Shown: in pieces, positions 1 to 12,639 of the stretch
Layout: each line of letters opens with the position of its first letter
Position numbering within the stretch: position 1 is the stretch's first letter
Source of the DNA: Eutypella sp. D-1
Lineage: Eukaryota > Ascomycota > Sordariomycetes > Xylariales > Diatrypaceae
Direction of reading: 5' to 3'
DNA: 64,000 nucleotides
NCBI GenBank assembly: GCA_023313575.1
Contig: JAJTTP010000027.1
Location: 186,001-250,000 of the forward strand
Notes under the pieces: generated by a model
Told to the model about the DNA's origin: nothing
Databases searched by the model: none
What the model saw: the letters and a program-made list of their open reading frames with translations, nothing else
Program-made: the position numbers and the translations under genes

Positions 1-901
1 TCTTGCTAGGCGAGGGGGCATTTTCCGCAGAACCAGGGGAGTTCGGGCGGTTCTGGTTGCCATCCATGTTAGAAGGGTCACGTTGCATCTGGTTTTTGGC
101 TGCTTGTTGCTGGAGCATCTGCATGGCTTGGGGACTATCGTGAGAAAGATTATTAGCGACCGATGCACTGAAAAAAACAACACAATGAGGCCCTTACTTG
201 TTCTGGTTGTTAGCCATAGCGGTTCGAGCAAGATTCGGCTGCTTTCCATTCATCTGCATCCCGTTGGGCATTCCCCGCATCACAGGATTTTGATTGAACA
301 TGGCAGCGCCGTCTGGTCGCATGGATCGCAGCAACTCCTGCTGTTGGTTCTGCTTTGCGCGCGATTGTTGCTAGACGCGGTTAGAGACAGGAATACCATT
401 TCCACATAGATCAACGCTTACCTGGTTGAAGTGTACATATTGGTTTATGTTAGGGTTCATGTGCTGCGGCTTATTCCGCTGCGCCGACATAATATCCCAG
501 AAGAGACAAAACCACTCGTATAAAAATGAGCCATTGGAGTGGGAAGGAATGTTCGGAAGAGGCAGGTCGGGCGGTCGCTTCCCATCGATGCCCTCCTTAC
601 TATCAGTGTCCATGGGGTCGTCGCCGCCACTATTTCCCATGGCATTACCATTCTCGTCTCGTCCATGGCCGGGATCCTTGGAGGTGTTGATAGGAGAATC
701 GCTATTGAGCATAGAGCGCGCGCAATCGTACATGCCTTCGCGAAGAAAGAAGTCGTAGATATATGTGTTTAACATAGTGCGACCATCGGTCGCGCCATTG
801 GGGACTGTGAGGGAGTGGCTTGGCATCATGGTGAGGTGACCGCTGCCACCGACAGGGCCGCCGGCCATGGGGTTCATGCCACCCATGTTGACGTTGTTCA
901 T
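1..901 (-). CDS. som1: Som1/Flo8-type LisH transcriptional regulator (5' part, continues off left edge)
   Basis: Coding exons on the minus strand are 901-422, 370-198 and 134-1 (open at the edge); introns have GTAAGC and GTAAGG donors and keep frame. Residues about 42-65 form a LisH helix pair (LNTYIYDFF, then a CARSML stretch). Further on comes a block with NIPSHSNGSFLYEWFCLFWD, which is typical of the Magnaporthe Som1 / Aspergillus SomA / yeast Flo8 group. After this the protein becomes rich in Q, N and M. In that family these are nuclear cofactors acting downstream of cAMP-PKA to control adhesion, sporulation and morphogenesis; this role is inferred by family. The start at 901 begins a Met/Asn/Gly-rich N-terminus, as in relatives. 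The 3' part is missing only because the window ends. Confidence 0.82.
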
Positions 902-3900
902 GTTGTTAGTATCCGACAGACAAAGTCTGCCTAGGATCCGGGTTCTTCAGTCACGTCGGAGTGAACCTTTGTGGGATATGAAGCGTTACCGCTAGATGGA
1001 GCTGCGCGTGATAGGAACCCAAACTGGCGAAGGTAACACGAGGTAAGTCTATTGAAAAGCCAGTTTCGAGTAGTTGGTAATGTCGATGGTGCTGGCGATG
1101 GATATGGTAATGTTAATGGCCAGTTGATCTCGGATGATTTCGAATATCAAGCAAGTCTCTTGTTTCTCAATTATTCAACGTCTTCTGTTGATTAGCAATC
1201 CGAAAGGCGACACATTTTAAAATTCAAAAACCACGAAAAAAAAATCAACGCGAATAGAGTATGTAATAATAACTTCTGGATAAGATGCAAGTGAGGTGCA
1301 TAAAGCATGCAAATTACCGTGCGCTGCTGGATGGTGGTAGTGGCGGTGGTAGTGGTAAGTGGTAGTGGTAGTAGTGTGTTGGTGTGTGTACAGGTGATTT
1401 AGATGAGAGAAAGTGGATGTGTATGTAGATGGTATGGTATGTAAATGGTGTATGTAAATGTGGATGAGCAGGTAAACCTGGCGGATTTTTTTTGAGACGG
1501 GGGTTTTTGGGGTGATGAGAGTGACAAGCAGGTAGGCAAGCAGGTAAAGTTTACAACAGGGGGGAGGGTGGGAAAAAATAGTAGGACCAAAATGCTTATT
1601 AGGTAGGCCCGGTCGGGGATAAGGCAGACAAGATGGCCTGGCAGTCTGGCAGGTCTGGCAGTGAGGCAGGTGATTTCTTCCTCTTGGGTCTGCTTTTTTT
1701 GACTAAAATTGCCCCAGGACCCTCCAGGGCTATAAGATAATAGGGAAAGGCCAAGAAACAGTAAAGTCGCGTATTAGAACAAGCAGGGCGTCAAATCAAT
1801 TAAATCAAAAACCAGCTGAATCTTGCCAGCCAGCCCAATATCAACAACACAGCGTCGCCCGTCTTTTGAAATGGGCATTTGAAGTCGCGACCAAAGAATG
1901 GGGGTTTTGGGGAGGTTTTTTTTTTTTTTTTTTTTTCATTCGAATTTAGGAAGAGATGAAGAGAGGGCTCAGGTAAGACAGTAAAAAAAAAAAAAGTAAA
2001 ACCACATGGGGTGGACTAACCAATGATGCGTGCACGAAAATTATAATGCCCGATGCATAAGCATGTGCACGATAGGTAACGGTCAAAGGGCATTCATTCA
2101 GTACCAGATCGTACGTGATAGAATGTCGTAGACGCGAATGTAGACGTGGACGACTATCGTAGAATATTCAAGTGAAGAATGATTAAAGACTGCGCGGCTA
2201 TACTGTAGTGGATGGCCGGGGGGGCTGTAGGCTGTAAGGCACCGGGGGGTCAGTCGCGTTAGTAAGAGATGACAATGATTGAAATATAAAAAAAATGTAT
2301 TTGGAAAGGTTGGGCCGGGGTGGGTGGGTGGTGATCAAAAAGGGCTGGAAAAGGTTTAATGGGGGGGATGATGGGTTAACTAGAGAGTAAATGGGTCGGC
2401 TGCGAATTGTGGACGGTAATGATTTGATGGATGAATTTATTAGAGGGAAAGGTCGGCCAAGTCTGCAGGGTGAGAGTTTAGAGGCGATAAGGAAGGCAAA
2501 ATTGATTTTGGTACGATAAGTAGCGATGGCATAGGCGGTAGTAATTGTGGTAGTGTACTTAGGTAGTGATGGGATGGGCCGGTGATGTGATTGATGAGAG
2601 TTGGGTTGGTGGTGGTTCGTGCTTCTTCCTCTTCTTTAATCCGCGCAACGCATAACTTTAAAGGTGGTCTGAGCTCTTGGCCGGCCCAAGTACTGACTGA
2701 GCGGTAACTAGGCTGTACTGGTACTTTGTAGGAAGTAGGTACTTTGGAACCTTGAGGCAAAAAAGAAAAGACCAGGTGAGTGTTGGTATGTACCTAAACG
2801 GTTGTATGTATATACGTGGGTAGGTAGGTATGCGCATATATGCATATATGTATATTTGTGGGCCTTCTAGTGTTCTTCCTGTTGGTACAGGTTCTGTAAG
2901 GTCAGTCAGTCGGCCGGAAGTTCCAGCAACACCGACGCCTACACCGACACCGACTGGATGTCAAGAAGTTGCTCTTAACTGAAGGCCTTCTCTACGCACG
3001 ATCTCATACGACCTTTGCGTACAAGCAATGGTACAAGTGAGAGAAAATGGATAGGCCCCTGAGCCCTAGGAATGGTCTGGACTGAAATCGAGGGAAAATG
3101 GTAGTCAGGGTGCTAGTGGGATGGGAGACGTTGGATGTTTGTTGCGACATATGTAGGATGAAATCGGGCAAGAAAGGAGTTGAGATTGGCGAGTTGCACG
3201 TAATACAAGATTCCTGCCGACAGAATTCACTTTCCTGGATGCCCCGGGGGCGACCCTTCAACTTTTCTGCATTTCAGTTGACCGGGATTTTGTGGGGAGC
3301 CTCCGTGTTTGATGTAGGTGTAGAAATTATGCCCGTACTACGGGTACACACTACCTGCGGAAGACGTATATGAACGGAGCCATACGTCGCCCGGAAGCGC
3401 AGTTCAATGTAAGCAGCGCGCTGCGGCTACAGCAAAGATGCCAGCATAGACAGTTGTGCTAAAAGGGGTCCTCAAGGTGGTGCAGTACGCAGTAACGGGT
3501 GGCGGTAGAGAAGAGCGGGGGAAAGACAGAGAAGGAAATCGCCTCACGGAAGGTCAAGTCGGATGATCTCGCCAGAGCACAACCTTGCGCCAGTCTAATG
3601 ACCGGTCTAATCAAAAGGCGGTACACAATAACATACAAGAATTGATCCGACCTGACCGGCCTCGGATTCAAACATCGAATCAATGGACCAGGTAGGGCTA
3701 AACTCAAGGCTATTTCTCTGCCCTTCCACCGGCGACAGGGTAAAGGAAATTCGAAATCAGAAGCCGATCGGGAAAACCGGTCAAGGTGAAAAAACGAAGG
3801 TGTCGGCGGAATTCGTCGCTTATTCAATAGACGAAGTAGACAGCAATGAAAGCGTGTTACCATACCTTTTATAGATATCCTTAGGTGCTAAGGCACTCGG

Positions 3901-6900
3901 TAGGAAGATGTTCGATTTTCACATCCAATAGACCTACGCGATTTGATAGATGCGTGCGTGCGCAGATGGTTAGACGAGAGCGCAATTCAGAAATGCGAAA
4001 TGCGCGATGCGGTTGCAGGACTAGAATCCTTGAGAGTCGAGAAAAGGCCGTCCAGCCTAGCGAGAGCAAGGAGGGTCAATTATTCCAGAGGTTCAAGTTA
4101 GACGTCGCAGCTCCGACGACGAGGATATATGGTGTTTTACAAATCGAGGCCGGTAAGTCAATGCTAGTACCGATGGATACCTAGGTAGTGCGGTGCTGAT
4201 TGCGGTGTAGATGGACCCGGAGCTGAGGAGACTGGATCGGGATGGGGCTGGAAGAAACCTGGGGTGTGGTGGATGCCCGGGTGATGTCTCGCCTTATCGT
4301 GCGTGATCCACGGGGTCTCAAGAAAGTAATCAAAGATATGAAGTCCAGGGGACGGAGACAAAAGCAGGCGGGCAGGCGGGTAGATCAGTGGTGTAAGGCG
4401 GGTCCTTTAGCTGGAGGAGGTAGTCCCAGGGCTGATTGTTCTACTATCAGCGTTTAAGGGAAGTGTAGAAGGGCACAAAGTGGGAAGTGGAAGTGGAAGG
4501 GTCGGCGGCAGCGCTTCTTTTGCTGGAGTTTAAGCTAGCGCTTGTCTTCCTCTCCCGCGGCTGGGGACCAATTAAGCGAACTAGGGATCGCGTAGGGATA
4601 TTGTGACGTTAAGTAGTTAAGGGGTCCTCGGACATTCAAGAGATCGGTAAGGGGGGAAACCAAGAGTAGGGGGGAAAAAATACAAGAGACACTAAGAGAG
4701 TAGTAGTCGTAATAGTAGTAGTCGTAGGAGCGAGCAATAGTAGTTAGTATGAGTAGTATTTCGTGGGAAAAGTGGCGGTTAGGAAGTTGGGGATCTTGGA
4801 ATTCTCTGGGCACTTCCCAGATAGATCCGTTGGGGGGGGTGAGGAATAGAAAAGAAAGTGAGTTTGAAATGGGGGAGGAAGGAAAGAAAGACGCTTTGGG
4901 CGTATAAACTACGAAGTATGTGTATGATCTGGCAATTATGAGAGGCCGACCTTTTTTGAGGGCAGGTAGAGAGAACCAAAATCTTAGGGCACCTGGGCAC
5001 CTGGACATACAATTCTGGGCAACTGATCAGAGTGACTGAGTGAATGAATGAAGCAGAGAGCGCGAGCACATCAGGTCCTAGTTGCGACTCTTTAGAACTG
5101 GGGGATCGTCGAAGCCCTTGAGACAAGCATCAGTGGGTACATTTATGGGTCGGTGTCCCGATGTAGGCGTAGATATGGGAATGAGTGGGCCTTCGTCTTT
5201 TGTAGCTCCACTGGTGGGAGAGCTCGACAATTTAGGTGGAAGTTAGGTGGCGGATTACCCGTGAAGATGATGTATCTTCCTGCGTACTTGTGAGTCCGGA
5301 CCCCACATTCTTGAGGCTTGGCATAAATACCCCAATTTGAGGTCCAGGTATCGGCCTAACATTATCCTTATCATCCGAGCTTCACCAATAGTCGTATATA
5401 ATGCCAGCAAGACAGCATAGCCAGTTCATATTTCGGACGTGGTATAGTCGAAGCGTGTTCCTACCATCCATGTGCGAAGTCTCGATTGTTGAAATCGTTG
5501 AGAAAATTGGATTGATAGTGGTAAACCGCGTAATATGGAACTGGGCATTTTCAGCCTGATGTGTTATGTCATTTAGGTGGGTGCTGATGCTATGGTACTT
5601 CGCGGGGGGAACAACGTGGATCCGGTATCTGCATTTAGCTCAAGCTAAGGCTGTAGGTACAGTAAGGTACAGGTATGTAGAACGTCGCGAACTTTTGGAG
5701 AAGGACTAGGCTGCACCACCCACCACCACCACCACTACCACTGCTACCACCACTGCCGTTACCACTACCACTACCATACCACTCCCACTACCCTTACCAG
5801 CCAGCCAGATTGCCAGACAAGCGGGCAGATTGATAGCGATAAATCGATCAAACATGGGTGCATATGGATCTGGCGAGGGTCAAACCCTCATTCAACATAC
5901 GCCAATCGATCGTTAAGCAGGACGGTAATCTGCATGTATAGGTATCAAGGCTACTACGAGATAGGGCCTTGAAAATAAAAATTCTTCAGAAAGTGACACC
6001 TGCATTAGAAAGGCTGACGGCAAGCCACCTAAGGTACATGTAAGTAGCGTCTTGGTGTCATCATCCTACTAGCCGCTGATGTTATCTGTTTTATCTCCAT
6101 GGATGTGTGGTCTCCCTCGAGTATATATGCAGTTAGATATGTGCGTATAGGCAGTTATGGCCTCTACCCATCGCTACGGGTACAGACATCAGAGACATGA
6201 CCGCTCGATTAGGAACGTGTTGGGGTTTCGTCTTGCCTTTTCCGTAGTCTTGGAGTAGGACAATAAACCTATCCATCCCATTCTATGTCTACTCTAACCT
6301 ATGTAGCATACAAACTCGTCACAAAGACGGGAATGTTATACGAGAGAGGTTTGTTGGCCAGGGCCCTGTAAACGGCCCCGCGGGATTCTTGGGATGGCCT
6401 CATTGGCCAGGGACCCTTAACTTGGCTATCAGTATAGTCATCGGCGACCCGTTCGCGGCCTAGTAGCCTTACCCGGTCTGCCCGGTGACTGAGCCTTGAT
6501 CCCCTCCCTGGATAACTAAGTGTATTCGTTACGGTTGCTTAATCACTCACTTATTGTTTGCTCCCTTGGTTATAGAAATCCGAACTCCGATCAATATCAG
6601 AGAGAGTCGAACCTGGAAGTACTACTACCTACCTAGAAAAGGTAGGTAGGTACTGCTTGTACAAGTATAAATGATATCATTTGCGACAAGTGGGTATTTA
6701 ATCTTAACGCGATAGAAACGCGATCGCGTTGCGCTTTTATTAAGCTGTTATAGGCCGAGCCGCTATAATAATGCCCCCGGTCTGTGAGATTGTGGAAGTG
6801 CAGGTGGGTTACAACTTACAAGGTAGGGTTTTTTAGTTTGTGAGATAGGGTAGATCGGGTCACTATCGGGTTTGCTGGTCTGTATCATATCGACCTTTGA

Positions 6901-9900
6901 TGGTCGCAAACCGTCATAGTAGACCTTCACGATTATAACTAACTATCTTTTGCTCCCCATCTTTATCCCATCCTCCATGCATGCCTATGTACCTAGGTAA
7001 GGTCGGTACCTAAGTAGTTGTAGTAGATGCGAACCCCGGCCCGCATACGATCAGCCTCTCAGCCCGATATGTTATAGACTCAGATCAGGTCACGTCGGTT
7101 AGGCTGGTCGGGTTCAGCTGAATATACTAATTCGCCCTACATCAGACATCAGAGCTAACTGCCCTGCGCTGGTTTTCTTATCCCGTCTTCTACCCATTAT
7201 AAATGATCCGGTTCGGAACGACATCAGTCAGTCATTAACCACCCACCCGGCGTGTTATACAATGACTAAAAGACCTGCCTAAACTGCTCTGCTACTCTAC
7301 CTACTTAACTACTACCCGGCTCCTACCACCCACACACCTACTTCTAGGCATACCCGTTGCTGTGGCACACGGTAGCCCGTATGCACGCATATAACATAAC
7401 GCGCACTAAACGACCGGAGCAGAGATGCAGGTACGAATGCAACGGCGCGAGACCTGCCTCAATAGTGTTCTTCTCTCTTAGCGGAGGGTTTTCAGGTTCG
7501 TACAATTCACAAAATTGGATGCAGATTACGTGATGCGAAAAAAAAAAAAGGCTATCTAAAAACGGCTTCTACTTCGTAAAATTTTCTTCCTTTCCCTTCT
7601 TTTCTCGTCGTCCTGGTTCGAAGTGTGGCAAATCCCCCCCCAATCTACATACTCTACGCATGTGTCAATGGGCTTCCAGAATCATCGCGCGCGCGCACCA
7701 CCATCCCCCGTTACGAGATCTGCTGAAGGGAGCTGAAACAAGGCGCAATACCAAAATGGGCAGGCATGGGGCATTGGCAAATGCAGGCACCGGGCGTCGC
7801 GTCGCATAGCTAATGATCTTCGTGCAGGATGATGTAGATACAAGCACATACATACACATAGATTCCCGTTGCAGGGAACATAGATATGTAGACAGATGGA
7901 TACGTAAGAGAGATGGGCTGGGCGGTGGCATGGGCATGGCGTGGCGTGGCATGACATCGGGACAAATCTCCATGCTATCATCATCTACCTCTCATGCCTC
8001 ATGCCTAGGTCTCATGCTACTCATGTATATATATATATAGATATGTAATAAGAGATGAATATGTGCAACTAAACCGAATTTATACACTTTAGCGTAGATA
8101 CGCAAACGCAACAACCTCTCCCAGCCCCTACTCTAGTTATAGAAATGCCGGGCATTAGCGAAGCGGGTTGGGCTGAACTGGCGGGTCGGCCTTGGTCGGC
8201 GGGGGATTCCGAGGCGCTGGTATCCGCCACATTTCCAGTGCGACATCTCATCCCATCCCATGCGACTCGGAGATCCCCTAGTATGGATGGATATCCATAT
8301 GAAATTGAGACTACTTTATGTAAATAAAACCAAACGAACGAACAAAGCTGTACTTACTGCATGGTCCTGACAGCAGGCAGGTCTTATACATACTTACCTC
8401 TAGATCAAAAATTCATGTACGGGAGGCTGGCCTGGCCGCTGCTGTCCGAGACGGTATTGTCAAGTGAAGTTGCTTTAAGTCAACGTACGTACGTCCCGGG
8501 TTTTTTTTAGGTCAGACAAAAAAAAACCAGGAATGGAATGGAATGCGGCACGTCCCGCCTCCCGTCTCTACGTCCCGCTCGCCCGCAGCAACAGCACCAC
8601 CGAGTTTTCCGCTGCGGACCAACACTACGAAGGAAGGAAGCGAGAGGCGGGGGGGTTCAAACTGGGAGGGAGCCTGCATCTTCATCCCCGTCTCCGTCGC
8701 CGTCAATCCAGGGGGGTAATGGCGGCGGGTAGCGCGCTGGGTTCGGAGTCCGTCCCGAGCAAGACCCGGGATTTCGGTTCATGAACCAACCTTTACAAAC
8801 TTGAAGAAAACCTAGATAGATAGGGTTGGCGTAGTCGTTCGAACACATATATATGCACAATGTCCCGTGCAACACATTACCCACCACGGCGGAATTTCTA
8901 TCCCCCCAACTAACTACCTAGGTACCTAAGTAGACGAAGGATGCATTAACCAGAACTTGCAGGAGTAGCTAAGGACGGGCGTAGGTAGCAAAATTGACTC
9001 GGGCACCCGCGCATGTCTTCCCCCATCCCGCACCACACACACATACGCACAACGTACGCACGCACGCGCCAACGGTGCTGCATTATGTATGTATGTATAT
9101 ATGTACCGCGAACCCCTCCCCCGGATCGAATCAGATGAAGATCGGATCAGATAAGGGACGACGCCCGTGCCGTGCTACTTACCTACCTAGATATGTATTG
9201 CCCCCGCGCACGGGTAATAAAGTAGACCGCCTATCCTATCCACCCATTAATTCACCCATCCTTCCTGTCTATCCATCTAAGGTGTTCATAGCAAGGAAAT
9301 GCCGCTAACCGGAGCCGCCACCACCGCCGCCGCTGCCGCTTCGAGGGTTCTCGTGCGACGTCTAGGGTCGGCTATGCGCATACATCCCCTGGGTCTGGGT
9401 CTGGGGCTGTCTATAAAGAGCGATGCCGGTGGACGAGGAAGCATTGGAAACGAGCGCTTCGTTTTTACGGCTTGGAGATAGATAGATAGATAGAGACCGA
9501 CCTGTCCTTCCTTGTGAGATCATGAATTCGCGTCGGTGCAATCCAATAATTATGTTAATGCGTACAAAGCGATCGCAGAGTCCATCGAACTTACTACCAC
9601 AATACCCAAAAACACAACAACACAAAAAGACGACACAAGAAGGCGACCTTTGAGTGTGAACCGGTTCGTTTCGGTAGAATCTCGCTGGCTATATTACACA
9701 ACTACGTTTCCCGCGTCCAAATAGGTTTGTCGGAGGGGGGGGGGTGGGGGGGACACTGATCTTCGAGTACTTCCTTCCCTTCCTTCTTCGCGCAGCCCTC
9801 TTAAGGCCTATAATTCCAGTACTCACTCGCCCTCTCACATTACCCACGAACAGCATAATCATACCTAGATCCCCATACCAATCCCGTGACAGTAGTCTAA

Positions 9901-11502
9901 TGACTGCGTATTACCCATCCAGTTCTGGAGGCTCATGTGAAGTTGTTGAACGGGTAGCGAACACGACCGAAATAGATATGTAGCAAGGAACGAATCGGCA
10001 CAGTAACAGCGGCGATAGTCCTGAATATGTTTGCTGGGCAGCACGGTCAAGTAGTAGGATCAACCCCGGGAAATCGTTCATAAACGAGCTATCTGTGCTA
10101 TTAACTCTGGGAATGTGTTAACCACGGGGCCGGCGTGGTCTCTCATGTAAGTAGAGGTAAAGACATATATGTGTATGTGTGTATGTGGGCTTCAAGAGGC
10201 AGAGTCTATTTCCTATCATCGATACTACAGAAGATACTCGTATATATAAATAGAGAAATTGCCCAGATATTGATATAAAGCATCTCGTTTTCCCTATCAG
10301 GCTCTTTTCCCAAATTTGCTCATCACAGACGACTATCGAAAGTAGGTAATTCAAAGTAAAAAACCAAAAAAAAAACCTCTATATCTAGAACAAAGCCGTG
10401 TATATCCAATCTAGCACCCCAGCGTTGCGGCCCTAAGTCAATATAATGTACGGTACGTTGTCACGAATGAATAGGGGCTAATAAGGGGTTAGACACGCCC
10501 TAACCCCCCACCACGCCATATCCTTGCCCTGGAAAAACATGCTCGAGCTGGACCTCGTGGCTGAGGCGTATAGTATTCATCATGAAACCTACCAAAGCTA
10601 GTGCGATGGGGGAGAAAAGAAAACAAAAAAAAGGGGCAGTTCATAATCCGCTTTGTCTTTTACTTCCCTCTCCTTCCACTGTGGCAGATAAGTATGATCA
10701 TCACGACATGAGATAGGCTTTATAGTCCGATTGGACCTATTGCTTCGCCTTCTTTATATTTCATCACCTTCCCCAGTTTCAACATCAAGACCAGTTTTGG
10801 ATGGCTGGGGTCCAAGACGCAGGGAGAGTACCTGCACCTGCTTTAGGCACGCACATGCTTCCGTAGACTGAGTTTCCTTACGCGAGTATGACAGCGTTGA
10901 ATCAATAACGTCTGGCAAGTTGAATGGGATCGATCCGAGTTTGTCTCGGAATGCCGCAAATTCGCGAAGAGCAGCTGGGTGAACAAGGCCGCTTATCGGG
11001 TAAACATGCGGGCCTCATAACCAACCCTATCGCCACAGTTCACGTCGACTAGCACGTCATCCTCGAAAGAAAAGAGACGGGAGGTAGAGATATTTCATCA
11101 AAGCGCAACGGAGGTGCTCGTGAATTGAAAAAAAAAAAGGAGGTTGGTAGGTAAGAAGAGATGGCTCCCCTATCCACCCCCAATGCGCCATGCCGGTCTT
11201 AAATCGGACATCGTAATGGTCCTACTTGATCCGGCTCGATCAGTTATCCCCCCCGTGTCGTTTCATCTGTATATCAAGGCATATGCCGTGACATGTCTGC
11301 CAGACATGATATGTATGTATGGTACACTGTATTTCCCTCTCGTCTATCGTACACCGGCGCAAGTCGTAGTATCCCTCCACACCTCTGCGTAAATCCCGTC
11401 ATCGTTCGATTATATTTACGCTCTGCGAAGTCACGAAACGAAGTTAGCGGGCGCGGGCGCGGGCGTGCATAAGCACGAGAGAGAGACCGGGGAATGTATA
11501 TC
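902..11502. other. Long region without recognisable gene, upstream of som1
   Basis: About 10.6 kb with only short, unrelated reading frames on both strands, none resembling a family I know. It holds a 21-T run (1916-1936), GTG/GTA-type repeats near 1325-1390, CAC/TAC triplet repeats near 5708-5790, TATA and GATA microsatellites (near 8027-8043 and 9478-9495), and a hairpin near 6616-6655. The part next to 901 must contain the promoter and 5' leader of the som1-like gene. Non-coding RNA or a poorly conserved gene cannot be excluded. Confidence 0.6.
6616..6655. repeat. Inverted repeat (hairpin) of the CTACCTACCT motif
   Basis: A 10-bp arm CTACCTACCT and its exact reverse complement are separated by 5 nt. 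An outer AGTAC/GTACT pairing extends the stem past a 2-nt bulge. It lies in the gene-free stretch upstream of som1. Confidence 0.7.
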
Positions 11503-11861
11503 TTACGGGGGAAGCAAGAGCTCAGCAGCAAGCGGGCTCGCGAGGAACGCCACGGCGGCCTATGTGCATAATCAGTCAGTCAGTTAATCAGTCACCGCCG
11601 AGCCCAAAAGAATAGCATGGCTACGTCGTGCTACTGGGAGGGGAGGGGAGGGGAGGGGAGGGGAGGGGAGGGGAGGGGAGGGGAGGGGAGGGGAGGGGAG
11701 GGGATCAAAGCGAGAAGTCATACACCGAAGACAGCGACGCTGCGCACGACGGAGGCGTTCTCGGGGGACGTCAGGGCGTCGTAGGTGGCGGCGAAGACGC
11801 CCTTGGGGGCGCGCTGGCGGTGGCCGGCGGGCTCGACGTAGATTTGTTTGGGGGGCATCAT
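11503..11861 (-). CDS. TOM6: Tom6, small subunit of the mitochondrial outer-membrane translocase
   Basis: Two exons: 11861-11724 and 11559-11503, joined in phase 0 across a 164-nt intron (GTATGA donor, ACATAG acceptor). The product is 64 residues. It starts MMPPK and has a basic N-terminus with APKGVFAATYDALTSPEN, then the single hydrophobic tail segment VAVFGAAVAFLASPLAAELL ending in PP. This layout (short soluble N-terminus, C-terminal anchor ending LLPP) matches fungal Tom6, which stabilises the TOM core around Tom40 at the outer membrane. The second ATG (11858) is an equally possible start. The gene is too short for ordinary ORF calling, and its intron carries a GGGGA repeat. It is divergent from the gene at 12640. 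Confidence 0.82.
11636..11704. repeat. (GGGGA)n tandem repeat inside the tom6 intron
   Basis: About 13-14 perfect copies of a 5-bp GGGGA unit over 69 bp. On the tom6 coding strand this reads CCCCT and lies within the intron between the two exons, so it does not affect the protein but makes up over a third of the intron. Confidence 0.95.
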
Positions 11862-12639
11862 CTTGTCTGGGTAGCTAGTTGTGGTGTCTTTTCTTCCTTT
11901 GTTGTTTGTTGTGGGGGGGAATGATAGCTGCAGACAGACTCGGGAATGACGATGTATAGGAAAAAAAAGTTGATAAGGCTGAGTGGGTAATCGTTAGTGG
12001 ATTAGGTAGTGGGGGAATCGGGGGCTGATGCTTCAAGCTTCAGCCACATGCTGACATAACGCAACCTCCATGATACCTAGGTATGGACAGACCCACTTTG
12101 TCACTAGACTCCACATTTGCATTGTGCATGCGGGCGGGTTAAATTGGAGCTAAGGGATGCGGCTAGCGGTGGATATGCAGATACACGAAGTTACGGGTAT
12201 GCAGTGGCCCCAGACTGGCAAGAACTGGCAGGTTTTGGGTTGCGTCACTGCTGCTGCTGCTGCTGCTAACTCTGGAGCTGACTGAAGCTGAAGGGGTTCC
12301 TTCCTTCCTCGCCTTCCAATCGGTGGCTAGCCGGTATAAGACCTCGGGATCCTCTTACATACAAGACAAAATCCTCCCCCTATTGTTATTTTTTCTCTCC
12401 TATTATTAAAACTTTTAGCCTTCCGGTTGTCAAAAATATAAAACAAAAATATAAAACTCAATGGGCGATGAAATCACACAACCATCCAATCCATCCCGGT
12501 CTTCTCCTTTTATTCTACACCTTACGCGCTTCCGTGAACTCTTGACCCCCTGAGTGTCTTGTTACAACTTCTTATACAACTAATAAATACAACAAAAACC
12601 ATCAATTCCTCCTGAAATCCTCACAAATTTCAAACAATA
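11862..12639. promoter_or_regulatory. Divergent promoter region between tom6 and the gene at 12640
   Basis: These 778 bp separate two start codons facing away from each other, so both promoters must lie here. There is a CTG repeat near 12249-12267, an ACCTAGGT palindrome near 12076, and an A/T- and pyrimidine-rich leader before 12640. No specific operator was recognised. Confidence 0.6.

Noticed and set aside
3459..3863. 134-codon minus-strand frame
   Set aside because: No recognisable motif, no supporting splice context, and overlapping frames of similar quality on the other strand.
6600..6625. Sequence resembling a tRNA T-arm on the minus strand
   Set aside because: No matching acceptor, D-arm or anticodon stem could be built around it.
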